Positions 18,103 through 27,016 of a stretch of 64,000 nt of DNA are shown here, in pieces (the first letter of the stretch is position 1; each line of letters opens with the position of its first letter). The translations under genes and the position numbers were made by a program. The stretch is from Lichenicola sp964236105 (lineage in GTDB: Bacteria > Pseudomonadota > Alphaproteobacteria > Acetobacterales > Acetobacteraceae), in the NCBI GenBank assembly GCA_964236105.1, contig CAXSBC010000008.1, forward strand, positions 1 through 64,000, written 5' to 3'. Below the pieces are notes generated by a model. That model made no database searches and had not been told where the DNA came from. It was given only the letters and a program-made list of their open reading frames with translations.

Positions 18103-19683
18103 CTAGGCCACCTGGCGACGCTGCGGGGTGGAGCCGAGCTTGGCGTGATCGCCGGCCCGGCGGACCTCGACCGCCGCGTCGCCCATTCCCCCTGGCAGCG
18201 TGAACACGAAGCCATGACGACCGCTGCCGAGCCCGGCCTCGGCCAGGTCGGTGCGGAACAGGTTCGCCAGCGTGCGGCCGAAGACAACGCCGTCCGCCAC
18301 AATCTCCAGGCATACCGGCACCTCCGGCTGGCCAGGGTCCTGCGCCCAGCCGCGCAGGCCATCAACCTGCCCGTCATCGAGGTGACCGTGCAGGGCACCA
18401 TACTCTGTTGGCGTCAGGCCGAACGCGCGTCGGATCTCTTCCAGCCGCTCGCCATCCTCGATCCGCGGCGCACAGTAGACGGCAGGCATTCCCGGCCGAT
18501 CCCCGTAGAGCGCCTGGTATTCCGCCAGGTTGTGGAACATGCCGCGGCTGTTGTCGTCGACGAACGTTTCCGACGGCGCATCCTCGGCCAGGACGACGTC
18601 ATGGCTGTCAAGCTCGATGTGGAAGTATTCCACCTCGGTGCAGGCGGTGTCGCGCAGCACGCTGGAACCGTTGATCAGGCATTCCGCCGGGATCAGGCAG
18701 CCATCCAGGAACATGGCGTGCCTTGGCGACACACGCAGGTCGCGACGAGGCTGGTAGCGGCCGAGCGAGCCGGCCTTGAACAGGACGGGCTGCACGGCGG
18801 GGTTGGATGCCAGGAACCGGCCGCCATACGCGCGCCGCCCGATCCACCTGATCGGTCGCGTCTTGCCGTCGAAGGTCGCGACGCGGTCGCCAATCTTCAG
18901 CTCCTCGACGGAGATATTGCCTTGGTCCGTCCGGATCGCGGTGCCGCGGCCGTAGCACGCGATGGAGATGTCCAGGCTGGGCGGCGAGTTCGACAGCTCC
19001 TGCTGGCCGGCCGAGAACATGAAGTCCGACGTCTGGTGGCTGCCGGCGAAGCGCAGCGTCTGCGTCGTCTGCCCCTCGGCGATGGTGAGCGTGCCGCCGC
19101 TGCCGTCGCTGTTGTCGGCATAGTCGTAGGCGGTGATGTCGTCGAGCGAGACGCCGTCCAGAATGATCATGTCGCTGAAGGGGCCCGGCAGCTGCGTCGT
19201 GACGATGCCGGAGAAGCTGTCCGGATCGTCGAGGATGAGCTGGCCGGTGGCGTCCAGGAACTGCACCGCCTGCGAGGTGGCGCCGGCGAGCTCCAGGACG
19301 GAGCGATCGACAAGCAGCGGCGGTGGGCGGATGCCGATCCCCTCGCTGATCACGCCGACCTCCAGCGTGCCGGTGCCGCTGACCGGCCCGTCCAGGACCA
19401 GATCCCCCGGTTGCGGTTGCGGTTCGAGCGGCGTGTCGTCGGCGGCGGAGGTGTTCGAGACGATCACGCCGTCATTCACGATCGAGGCCGCCACCGTGCC
19501 GATCCCGTCGACGGCGCCCCCGGCGTCGATCGTCAGCAGCGGCCCCCTGAAGCTGCCGGGTCCGTCGCCGGCCGATTGCAAGATCAGCTCGCCGTCGACG
19601 CGGAACGCGACCGAGGCCGTATAGACGGCGCTGCCGACCACCAGGCGGCCAGACGTGGCGATCGTCGTGAGCGTCGCCTGCAA
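18103..19683 (-). CDS. Hint-domain protein, N-terminus unresolved (at least 526 aa)
   Basis: The N-terminal half (about 1-235) is glycine/threonine-rich beta-helix-like sequence (GAVDGIGTVAASIVNDGVIV, SGTGTLEVGVISEG) typical of surface adhesins. A Hint_2 (hedgehog/intein-type) domain follows at about 242-405: ACYGRGTAIRT with the putative nucleophilic Cys243, VEELKIGDRVATFDG, RPIRWIGRRAYGG, LRVSPRHAMFLDG and VEYFHIELDSHDVVLAEDA. The C-terminal 95 residues (LRGWAQDPGQPEVPVCLEIV, LANLFRTDLAEAGLGSGRHG) match the accessory module of the adjacent glycosyltransferase. The first usable start in frame is TTG at 19683, yet the frame stays open and repeat-like to about 19878 with no ATG, so the 5' end is probably frameshifted or truncated. 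Hint domains self-cleave or form esters; the role here is unknown. Confidence 0.8.
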   Translation of the reverse strand: MQATLTTIATSGRLVVGSAVYTASVAFRVDGELILQSAGDGPGSFRGPLLTIDAGGAVDGIGTVAASIVNDGVIVSNTSAADDTPLEPQPQPGDLVLDGPVSGTGTLEVGVISEGIGIRPPPLLVDRSVLELAGATSQAVQFLDATGQLILDDPDSFSGIVTTQLPGPFSDMIILDGVSLDDITAYDYADNSDGSGGTLTIAEGQTTQTLRFAGSHQTSDFMFSAGQQELSNSPPSLDISIACYGRGTAIRTDQGNISVEELKIGDRVATFDGKTRPIRWIGRRAYGGRFLASNPAVQPVLFKAGSLGRYQPRRDLRVSPRHAMFLDGCLIPAECLINGSSVLRDTACTEVEYFHIELDSHDVVLAEDAPSETFVDDNSRGMFHNLAEYQALYGDRPGMPAVYCAPRIEDGERLEEIRRAFGLTPTEYGALHGHLDDGQVDGLRGWAQDPGQPEVPVCLEIVADGVVFGRTLANLFRTDLAEAGLGSGRHGFVFTLPGGMGDAAVEVRRAGDHAKLGSTPQRRQVA

Positions 19684-20105
19684 AGCGAGATAGGTGCCGC
19701 TGAGGGCGTCGAAGCTGTTGATCTGTCCAGTCAGGTTCTCGACCCGTCCATTCGGGCCGATGACGTTGTTTTCCTCGAACTCGAGGGTCGTCGCGTCGGT
19801 GGTGATGACGCCGCCCAGATCGAGGTCGAGTATGCCGCTATAGCCCGCCTGTCCACCATATCGACCAGGACCCGATCACGTGGAGAACATCGCAGACAGC
19901 AAATGCATCGTTAGGAGCCAGATCGGAATTGGCTGAAGGATTTGGCTCGTCGGTCACGATCACGGATGGATTGGTCGCGTTAGGGCGCCGGCGAGGCGCC
20001 CAGTTACTACCCCGGCCGGGAGCACACGCACGTAGACGTTCAGTTCCGTGCCTTATCAGACCAGTCAACGCTCGTCGGGAACAGCACCTCGTGCTACGCA
20101 AAGCG

Positions 20106-20447
20106 ATGCGAGCCGTTCTCCTATGCGTCCTGCTGCTGCCCTGCCTGGCAGGATGCGGCTTCAGCAGCGGCGTGAGGGCGGTCGGCCCTGACACCTATGC
20201 TCTTTCTGAAGAGCGCGCCCCGGTGGTCGGCGGAGGCCGCGAAGCAAATCGAGTAGTTCTGGCCAAGGCAAGTGACTTCTGCCTGCAGCAAGGCCGGGTA
20301 AGCCTGATCCTAGACCTCCGGCCAGATGGAGATCCCTTTACACCGTACTACCCGACTGCCTTCGACATTACCTTTCGGTGCCTGACGACTGCCCAGGTGA
20401 CGGCAGGCCGCCTGCCGCAAGTCCATACGAAGCTGGACCCAGGCTGA
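20106..20447 (+). CDS. Small lipoprotein of unknown function (113 aa)
   Basis: The start at the ATG at 20106 gives MRAVLLCVLLLPCLAGCGFS, a short basic n-region, a hydrophobic core and a clean lipobox LAGC, so the mature protein begins at Cys19 and is lipid-anchored. The rest (VGPDTYALSEERAPVVGG, ASDFCLQQGRVSLILDLRPD, YPTAFDITFRCL) resembles short bacterial lipoproteins in which VGPDTY is followed by an A.. ASxFC motif. These are widespread and unassigned. A GTG at 20091 is a less likely start. It lies divergently beyond the broken 5' end of the Hint gene. Confidence 0.75.
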   Translation: MRAVLLCVLLLPCLAGCGFSSGVRAVGPDTYALSEERAPVVGGGREANRVVLAKASDFCLQQGRVSLILDLRPDGDPFTPYYPTAFDITFRCLTTAQVTAGRLPQVHTKLDPG

Positions 20448-21079
20448 AGTCTTCCGCCTCCGCAGAACTGAGCTGGGTTCAGCCTTCCATTGGGGTCTCA
20501 CGTAACAGCTGCCGGTGCTTCTCGAGCAGTCCTGGCTGACCTATCCGTGCGAGGTGTCGCATACCGCAAGCAATCAGGCGGCGGCTTCAGCCGCCTTGCA
20601 TGCATTATCGAGAAGCCTTCGCAGGTAATAGCCATGGGGCTTCCGACCGCCGGTGCGCGCGAAGCAGACATTCTCAATGTCAGCAATCCACGAATGATCT
20701 GGTGGATCAGCAGCTTGCTTTTCCCGTCGCCTTGGGCGGTTCTCGAACGTGCCCCGATCCGGTTGTGGGTCAGCCTCCAGCTACGATCCGGGCGGGAGGC
20801 CAGCGGTGATCCATACCCAGCGTTCGCTGTGATGGTGTGTGCGAGACATGTGACCAAGCGGACTCGCCGCATGAACTGGTCTCCGGACGTGGCTACATGA
20901 CCGCCATCCCTGACTGCTATGATCCTGCTTCCGGAGTTGGACTGAGCCGCGGACTGGAATGGCCAAGCAGGGTCTAACGTAGCGAGCCATCAGCCGGACG
21001 TGATCAGCCGGAACTACGACTATGTTGAGGCGTCTGTTCTGCAGGCTCTTGGAAATCAAAACTTTGAGGAGACGCTCCC
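20448..21079. other. Intergenic stretch, no gene recognised
   Basis: About 630 bases with overlapping open frames on both strands, none of which resembles a known family. A ribosome binding site (GAGGAGA, 21066-21072) at its right end serves the next gene. It is probably decayed sequence plus the promoter of that gene. Confidence 0.4.
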
Positions 21080-21532
21080 ATGGCTGATTATAGCGATCGC
21101 ATAGACGTGGCTGCGCCTGCCGACGCCGTCTTTGCCTTCATTTCTGATGTAAAGAATCTGCCCAAATACCTACCGACGGTTCATGGTGCACACTCGCACG
21201 GGTCGGATCGCGTGGAAGTCGACGGCACTGCCAACGGACACCAGTACGCCTCGACCGGCTGGTTCAAGTCCGATCCTGCAAGCAAGCTGATGAGCTGGGG
21301 TTCGGATGGCGAGAATGACTATGCCGGGAAGATGACCGTCAAGGGCGATGGCCAAATGTCCCAGGTCGAATGCACGCTGCGCTTCTCCCCCACCCAGGAG
21401 ATCAAGGATGCCATGGACAAGCACCAGGGCGGTCCCAGTGCCGCGATGACCGATGGTCTGCATGCTTCCCTGGCGAGCATCAAGCAACTCTGCGAGGGCA
21501 CCGGCGGCAAGGTCGCCAGTTCAGCCGAGTGA
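21080..21532 (+). CDS. SRPBCC-family protein (150 aa)
   Basis: A single START/polyketide-cyclase-like helix-grip domain: DRIDVAAPADAVFAFISDVK, NLPKYLPTV, then strands ending in SQVECTLRFSP and a long C-terminal helix (AMTDGLHASLASIKQLCEGT). Proteins of this type bind hydrophobic ligands in a cavity, and the superfamily includes cyclases, lipid-transfer proteins and toxins. The start is well supported by GAGGAGA eight bases upstream. There is no signal peptide, so it is cytoplasmic. It stands alone, without an operon partner, and the ligand is unknown. Confidence 0.85.
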   Translation: MADYSDRIDVAAPADAVFAFISDVKNLPKYLPTVHGAHSHGSDRVEVDGTANGHQYASTGWFKSDPASKLMSWGSDGENDYAGKMTVKGDGQMSQVECTLRFSPTQEIKDAMDKHQGGPSAAMTDGLHASLASIKQLCEGTGGKVASSAE

Positions 21533-21693
21533 TCACAAGACGGCTCCCCATTCGATCCAAGCCACAACGAGGTGGAATTTGATTTTCTGACTGCGGCGTT
21601 ACCCGGGGGGACATTGCCCCGGAGGCGTCCTGCGCTCACGTCGGGCGCGGATTCAGATTGCCGTACCCTTTGATCCCTTACGTTGCTGCCTCT

Positions 21694-22104
21694 TCAAGAT
21701 TGGGTGGTATGACGTTGCAGGTCCTCCAATTCGCAATGGTCCAGCGCTCCGATATGGGTCGCCTCGAGCGTCACCATGGGGGCACAGCCGGCCTCGAACG
21801 CCTCCTGCCACCGCGACGCGCAGAGACACCAGCGGTCACCAGGCTTCAGCCCGGGAAACCCATGTTCGAGCCGAGGCGTGGAGAGGTCGTTGCCGTGCTC
21901 CTGGCTGAAGCGCAGGAACTCTACCGTCACGACCGCACAGACAGTGTGGCTGCCGTTATCCTGTAGACTGGTGTTGCAGCAGCCATCCCGGAAGAACCCG
22001 GTGAGCGGCTCTGTCGAGCAGGTTTGAAGCCTCCCGCCCAGCACGTTGTGGCTGGGTTCGCGATGCGGCTGACTGCCGAAGCTTCCTGTCTGATCAAGTG
22101 GCAC
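21694..22104 (-). CDS. DUF2237-family protein (about 136 aa)
   Basis: The core NVLGGRLQTCSTEPLTGFFR, DGCCNTSLQDNGSHTVCAVV and FPGLKPGDRWCLCASRWQEA, with its conserved cysteines, is diagnostic of DUF2237, a small family of unknown function found across bacteria and some eukaryotes. The cysteine pattern (C-S, GCCN, TVCAV, WCLCA) suggests metal binding. No ATG lies close to the conserved N-terminus. The GTG at 22104 (VPLDQTGSFG) is the most sensible start, although the frame is open to 22215. Neighbours are unrelated. Confidence 0.82.
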   Translation of the reverse strand: MPLDQTGSFGSQPHREPSHNVLGGRLQTCSTEPLTGFFRDGCCNTSLQDNGSHTVCAVVTVEFLRFSQEHGNDLSTPRLEHGFPGLKPGDRWCLCASRWQEAFEAGCAPMVTLEATHIGALDHCELEDLQRHTTQS

Positions 22105-22215
22105 GGCACGATGGCTCCGATGAGGATGGCGGTGAGCAGGCCAATCGCAGAAGATACGAGCATGCCGGCAGACAGTTGCCACGCCTGCGTGGTTCATAAG
22201 CCGTCGGTCAGGCAC

Positions 22216-22429
22216 GCTTTCTCGACATGATGTGGTGAGGTAATCTTACCGGTGATGGCAGGAGCACGTTTGAGGACGAGGCTCGACGCCCGGATGCCGA
22301 CACGCTTCGGATCATCGCCGAGGCAGAAGGCCTGGGACCCCTGACTGCCCATCTCAGGCTTCTCCAACTCGCGGAAATCCTCCCATCTCCCGTCGAGCCA
22401 GTACAAGCACGAAACTCGGGGCTGGGATA
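22216..22429. other. Short intergenic stretch, possible remnant
   Basis: On the plus strand one frame reads RPDADTLRIIAEAEGLGPLT followed by AHLRLLQLAEILPSPVEP, which looks like the C-terminus of a former enzyme, but no family can be named with confidence. Confidence 0.25.
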
Positions 22430-23554
22430 CTAATGGATCGATGGGTCCGCCGGCGCCGCATCCGGCTCGATCACAGGCTCGTCCAACTGGTCAGCCAGAA
22501 TGACCAGCAGCCGTCCGACAACGCTCGGCGTGGTGCCCGGCTCCAGCCGGACCAGCACCTCCCTGCCGCAGGATGGCGCGTCCGGGCTCGGTCCAGCCGG
22601 CGGCCTGTTGCCGGTGTCGGACGGGTCGAGCAGCGCCATCTGCTGCGCGCAGCGGGTCAGATCGCCGGCGTTTCGGGTAGCGTCCTGCAGGCTGTCACGC
22701 GGCGCCATGACAACAGGATGGCCGATCCAGTCGCGCTGCCAGGCGGGCTGTGGCGGTATCGACGGCGCGGCTGCGCCGGCGGCGGCCGGCAGGGTGACGA
22801 GGGTGGGACCGGTTCCATATTGTGCCAGCAGTCGATCGACCAGTGCCGATAGGACCTGCTGGTGGCCACGTGCGAACCGGACGGCATGCATCACGAGGAA
22901 GACTCTGCCGGCACGGCTGCGCACCTCGTATCGCTCGCTCTGGTCCCGCGTTTCTGCAATGAACCCGGCGTCCCGACCATCTCCCGACCCGGCAAGGTCG
23001 AAGACGACATAGGAACCGGCAAATCTGCGTCTGGCGTCGCGTGTCGTCATTCCCAGCGACAGCAGCCCGGTGGAGAGGCTCCGGTGCGCGCCGCCCGGTC
23101 CGGCCTCGGCAGCCGGCTGGTCCGCCGACAATGCTGCAGTTGTGCCTTGCGTGACCGGCGCTGGCTGGGACTCGACCAGGCCGGCGCCATGGCTGGCCGG
23201 CACTGCGACCCGCTCGAAGTCGATGTTCGCCACATACACCGTCAGCGGACCCAGACGATCCCCCGCATAAGCGGTGACGATGCTGGTCTGGCGCCGAATC
23301 GAATGCGGAAAGACCGTCAAGCCCGGCCCGAATGGAAGGCATCCACCGCGGCGCGCGATCTCCCGAGCATCGGCCGTGGCATTCGCCGGTGTGCTGCGGC
23401 TGCTGCCGTCAGGCCGCGTGAGCCGCGCGAGCGCGTCCGCGGACGTGCAGGCGACACCCGGCCGTACCGAAACGAGCGTGTCGGCCCGTGCCGGACCCGA
23501 CGCGATCATGCCCAGTACGATCGAGCTGATGAGGATCCTGCTGGCCGGCACCAT
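22430..23554 (-). CDS. Secreted protein of unknown function (374 aa)
   Basis: The start at the ATG at 23554 yields a signal peptide (MVPASRILISSIVLGMIASG, PARA|DT), so the product is exported. I do not recognise a domain. Features are TSADALARLTRPDGSSR, a central beta-rich part (YVVFDLAGSGDGRDAGFIAE, YEVRSRAGRVFLVMHAVRFA), an alanine/proline linker (PAAAGAAAPSIPPQP) and a C-terminal region with two cysteines and LEPGTTPSVVGRLLVILADQ. Composition and low repeat content argue for a real gene. It stands alone between a DUF2237 gene and an IS5 remnant; no operon partner is apparent. Confidence 0.6.
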   Translation of the reverse strand: MVPASRILISSIVLGMIASGPARADTLVSVRPGVACTSADALARLTRPDGSSRSTPANATADAREIARRGGCLPFGPGLTVFPHSIRRQTSIVTAYAGDRLGPLTVYVANIDFERVAVPASHGAGLVESQPAPVTQGTTAALSADQPAAEAGPGGAHRSLSTGLLSLGMTTRDARRRFAGSYVVFDLAGSGDGRDAGFIAETRDQSERYEVRSRAGRVFLVMHAVRFARGHQQVLSALVDRLLAQYGTGPTLVTLPAAAGAAAPSIPPQPAWQRDWIGHPVVMAPRDSLQDATRNAGDLTRCAQQMALLDPSDTGNRPPAGPSPDAPSCGREVLVRLEPGTTPSVVGRLLVILADQLDEPVIEPDAAPADPSIH

Positions 23555-23733
23555 GGCTCCGAAATTGATATCTCCGCTCCACAGCGATTTGCGCGGGGCA
23601 GGACGAACCCGGCGACAACGTGCCGCATCAGTCGACCTTGCCTCCTGCACACCGACAAGGCCAGGGCCTGCCAGAACTTGAACCTGTCTGGCGCCGTCCG
23701 GCGTTTCACAAATTCTCGGAAAGGAGGGGCTGG

Positions 23734-23973
23734 ATGCTGACGGATGAGCAGTGGGCGGCGCTCGGGCCGCTGATCGAGGCGTGCCGGCCGCCGGCGAAGG
23801 TGGCGTCATCAGAACGGGGTGAAGTGGCAGGCGGTGCCGGAGTGCCGGGACCTTGGTGGACGGCCACTCAGAGGTTCATCCGCTGGTCCGGGCCGGGCGT
23901 GCGGGAGCAACTGACCTTGATGCAGAAGGACCGCGTGAGGCTCGCCTGCATGAGGACCGCCGCCGCCAAGTGA
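23734..23973 (+). pseudogene. IS5-family transposase N-terminal remnant
   Basis: The frame starting at 23734 reads MLTDEQWAALGPLIEACRPP, the classic N-terminus of IS5/IS1031-type transposases. It then continues out of frame as R-H-Q-N-G-V-K-W-Q-A-V-P-E and back in frame as GPWWTATQRFIRWSGPGV. The catalytic DDE core is absent. A matching C-terminal fragment in the same orientation lies 1.5 kb downstream (25514-25633), with an esterase gene between them. Confidence 0.7.
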
Positions 23974-24074
23974 CGCCCGGCGTGAGCGGGCGGCATCGAC
24001 CTGAAGGCTCCCTCGCTGATCGCGCCGACGAAGCCGGGCGCGGAAGCGCGGGGCCACGGCGCGGCTTGCTCGCT

Positions 24075-25415
24075 TCAGGGCCGCGCGTCGACGCCGGGAT
24101 AGCCCTTCCAGACCCAGGCAAGCGCCTCGGGCAGGGTCTGCGCCTCGACCGCGTCGTCGACATGCTTGGCGTTGCGGGCGAACACGAACTGCTCGTCGTA
24201 GCCCTTGGCGGCGAGGACGGCGGCCGTGCGCTCGTCGGCCAGCGTCCAGTCGTGCATCCCGTCCGCCATCGCGGGAACGTAGTAGAACAAGTCGCGGTCG
24301 CCACATTCGAACCAGAAGCGGATCGGCTTTCGCGGCGTGTTCGGGATCAACGGCGCGTCGGCGGGAAGATTGGACGGGGTGACCGCCTTGCCGTGCACGA
24401 CGAGATCGGCGCGGGCCGGGCCGGGCCAGGAGCCGTGATACTGCCAGGCGCCGCCGGGCAGGGCCGGGTCATGCGGCCACGCCTGGTTCACCATCGTCGG
24501 CGAATAGGCGAGCACGCGGTGATACAGCTCGGGATGGAACCAGGCCATGGTGAAGGCGGCAGATCCGCTGGAGCTGAACCCCATGGTGACGCGCCCGTCC
24601 GGGTCGGTGGTGAGGCGGACGCCCGCGGTCCGCGCGACCAGGGGCAGGACCTCGCGCTCGACCCACTCGGCATACAGTCCGTTGACGGCGTCGTACTCGC
24701 GGCCGCGCTCGGAGCCCTGCGCATCCTGACCGCCGGCACCGATGCCGATCGCGACCATCGGCGGCAGTCGGTGCGCCGCGATCATGTTGTCGAGTATCGT
24801 GAACAACATGCGCTCGTGGAAGAAGCCGGCAGGGCTGCCGTCGCCGAACACGATGAACGGCGCCGGGGTGCCGGGGGCGAGTTCGGCGGGGACGTAGACG
24901 TCCACCTGTCGGGTCCAGTGGCCGGCGTGGCTCGCGGTGACGAGCAGGTTCGAGGGGTCGCCAGGCGCGGTGGCGGCGGTGTTGACCGCCTGGTTCTCGC
25001 AGCCCGCCGCGTCATCGCGGATCACGCCGGGACGGTAGATCACGCTGTCGTCGGAGGTCATCGTGAAGGAGCGGACGGTTCCATGCGGCACGCCGGTGCG
25101 GATGACGGTCTCGGAAGCGGGCGCGTGTGTCGGGCCGATGATGAAGTTGCCGTTGGCATCCGGCGTGGGGAGCTGCCCGTCCGCAAGCTCGGTCGCGGGC
25201 GGGTAGGCGGGATCGTGCGGGTCGCGCGTCGGCGGCGCGGTCCGCAGGTCGAGCCCCCTCGTGTCGACGAAGAACGGTGCGTTCCGGTCGGTCGTGTTGG
25301 CGCCCTGCGGCACGGAAGCCCCGTGCGGGGTGCAGGAGGTCGGTGCGGCGAAGGCTGCATGGATCGCGACGACAGACGCGACGGTGGCAAGGAGCGGGGT
25401 ACGCAGATTGATCAT
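24075..25415 (-). CDS. Secreted esterase, enterochelin-esterase-like (446 aa)
   Basis: The start at 25415 (MINLRTPLLATVASVVAIHA, AFA|AP) gives a signal peptide. An N-terminal beta-sandwich-like part (HGTVRSFTMTSDDSVIYRPG, WTRQVDVYVPAEL) is followed by an alpha/beta-hydrolase of the putative-esterase family (Fes/YieL/XynZ type). It has PFIVFGDGSPAGF for the oxyanion region, VAIGIGAGGQDAQGSERGRE YD, and the nucleophile elbow GFSSSG. The catalytic His is probably in the C-terminal ARNAKHVDD and the Asp in CGDRD. Likely substrates are carbohydrate or siderophore esters in the periplasm. The gene is isolated between two halves of an IS5-type transposase on the opposite strand, suggesting it arrived with, or was bracketed by, that element. 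Confidence 0.85.
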   Translation of the reverse strand: MINLRTPLLATVASVVAIHAAFAAPTSCTPHGASVPQGANTTDRNAPFFVDTRGLDLRTAPPTRDPHDPAYPPATELADGQLPTPDANGNFIIGPTHAPASETVIRTGVPHGTVRSFTMTSDDSVIYRPGVIRDDAAGCENQAVNTAATAPGDPSNLLVTASHAGHWTRQVDVYVPAELAPGTPAPFIVFGDGSPAGFFHERMLFTILDNMIAAHRLPPMVAIGIGAGGQDAQGSERGREYDAVNGLYAEWVEREVLPLVARTAGVRLTTDPDGRVTMGFSSSGSAAFTMAWFHPELYHRVLAYSPTMVNQAWPHDPALPGGAWQYHGSWPGPARADLVVHGKAVTPSNLPADAPLIPNTPRKPIRFWFECGDRDLFYYVPAMADGMHDWTLADERTAAVLAAKGYDEQFVFARNAKHVDDAVEAQTLPEALAWVWKGYPGVDARP

Positions 25416-25513
25416 CGGTCCTGGTCCCCGGCGTTGCGTGTCGGCGCGCACTGGCGGATGCTAGGATCAGTCGGCAAAGCGCGTCAAACCGGGCGCATCG
25501 ACGAGACGCTCAG

Positions 25514-25633
25514 GTCGAGCGGCTGTGGGCCGGGCTGGAAGAATGGCGCGCGGTCGCCACACGCTCCGGAAAGACAGCGCTCCGTCACGGGCATCTCTGT
25601 CTCGCCGCCACATGCGGCTGGATCAAGGGCTGA
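25514..25633 (+). pseudogene. IS5-family transposase C-terminal remnant
   Basis: A 39-codon frame reading V-E-R-L-W-A-G-L-E-E-W-R-A-V-A-T-R-S-G-K-T, then LCLAATCGWIKG and a TGA, corresponds to the C-terminus of IS5-type transposases (VE.LW..LKEWRAVATRYEKTA.SF.G...LAA...W). The catalytic glutamate region lies just before it and is missing. It has the same orientation as the N-terminal fragment at 23734. Confidence 0.7.
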
Positions 25634-25750
25634 CAGGCTCTAATGGGGCTGTTCAAGTTGTGCCCGCATCCTCGGATGCCGGGTGGTGGGACCCCGCACG
25701 CGCTCGCCCAGTACCACGACGTCAGCCGCAACGATGGGCTACACGGCAGC

Positions 25751-26980
25751 ATGAAGGTCGACACGACACGGGGCATCGCATCACCAGCCAGGGGTGCCGG
25801 CGACCTTGCCCGCATCAACGCCTTCGGCGCGGCCTGGATGGGCGTGCTGGTGATGCCGGTCTACGTTCCTTTTCTGGTGGCGCGCGGCCTTCCGGTCGGG
25901 GAGGTGCTCGACCTCCAGGCGATCTACAGCGTCGCCGTCATGCTGTTCGAGATCCCGACCGGAACGCTCTGCGACCTGCTCGGCCGGCAGCGCACGATCC
26001 TCCTGGCCGCGTTGATCAACGGTCTCGGCTTCCTGGGCTTTGCAGGCGCACACGGCTTCCTGGCCTACGCGGCAGTGCAGCTTGTGCTTGCCGCCGCCTG
26101 GAGCCTGGTATCCGGAGCCGACGTGGCGCTGATCTACGACGTGTTGGAACGGGCAGGCGCCGACCGCGAGGCCAGGCGACGGGCCCTGGGCAACTATACG
26201 CTTGCACAGGTCTGCGGCGAGGCGGCGGCCTCGCTGGCAGGAGGCGTGCTGGCTGCCTGGTCCCTGCGCGTGCTCGGCTGGGCAACCGCGGCAGAAACCC
26301 TTCTGCCGCTGCTGCTTGCCCTCCGCCTGCCGAAGGACGCCCGGCGTCCGGATGCCGCCGCCATGATGGTGCGCTCGATCCCGAACGCCGTCCGGGCGGT
26401 GTTCCGCACCACGCTGCCCCGCCTCCTCTTCATGAACTGGATCGTCTGGGGCCTGTCGACCTTCATCGCCGTCTGGCTGCTGCAGCCCTACTGGCAGAAG
26501 CAGGGCGTCGGCATTCGCTGGTTCGGACTGCTCTGGGCCGGAACACTGGTCACGGTCGGCATCGCCAGCCGCCTGGCGCCAGCACTCGGCCGCACGGTCG
26601 GGGACCGGGTGTCGCTGTTGATCCTGGCTGCCTTGCCGGTCGCCGCCTATGGCGGGATGGCGCTGTTCCAGGGCACCCCGGGCGTGCTGGCCGGCTTCCT
26701 GTTCTACGTCAGCCGCGGCCTGAATGCCGTGACCCTGCGGGAGGCCTTCAACCAACAGGTGCCGAACGCCCTGCGCGCCACCTTCAACTCGCTGGGCAGC
26801 GGTGCATCCCGGTTCGGCTACGCCATCTGCGGTCCGATGATCGGGCTTGTCATCGATCACGAGGGACTGCGCACGGCGCTCGCCCTGCTCGCTCTCATGT
26901 TCTTGCTGATTTTCCTGGGACTGGCCGTCCCGCTGGCCTGCCGACTGCCCGGGAGGATCCTGCGGAGCGCAGGGGAGTGA
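25751..26980 (+). CDS. MFS transporter (409 aa)
   Basis: The start chosen is the ATG at 25751 (MKVDTTRGIASP), because the 36 residues upstream in the same frame look non-coding; no strong ribosome binding site marks either choice. Twelve hydrophobic segments are apparent. The conserved loop after TM2 reads GTLCDLLGRQRTILLAA, an A-motif variant (G-x-L-x-D-x-x-G-R-x), and SRGLNAVTLREAFNQQVPN is a typical later-loop feature of small-molecule exporters. It is an inner-membrane secondary transporter; substrate unknown. It ends 40 nt before a truncated IS630 copy. Confidence 0.85.
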   Translation: MKVDTTRGIASPARGAGDLARINAFGAAWMGVLVMPVYVPFLVARGLPVGEVLDLQAIYSVAVMLFEIPTGTLCDLLGRQRTILLAALINGLGFLGFAGAHGFLAYAAVQLVLAAAWSLVSGADVALIYDVLERAGADREARRRALGNYTLAQVCGEAAASLAGGVLAAWSLRVLGWATAAETLLPLLLALRLPKDARRPDAAAMMVRSIPNAVRAVFRTTLPRLLFMNWIVWGLSTFIAVWLLQPYWQKQGVGIRWFGLLWAGTLVTVGIASRLAPALGRTVGDRVSLLILAALPVAAYGGMALFQGTPGVLAGFLFYVSRGLNAVTLREAFNQQVPNALRATFNSLGSGASRFGYAICGPMIGLVIDHEGLRTALALLALMFLLIFLGLAVPLACRLPGRILRSAGE

Positions 26981-27016
26981 GCGGCTGCTACGCCATCCGC
27001 AGCTGTGCAACTGCAG

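Noticed and set aside
18064..19914. 616-codon open frame on the plus strand
   Set aside because: Antisense to the Hint-domain gene, which has clear domain motifs on the minus strand.
23853..25643. 596-codon open frame on the plus strand
   Set aside because: Antisense to the esterase gene; low-complexity Gly/Arg/Asp composition. Only its edges coincide with IS5 transposase fragments.
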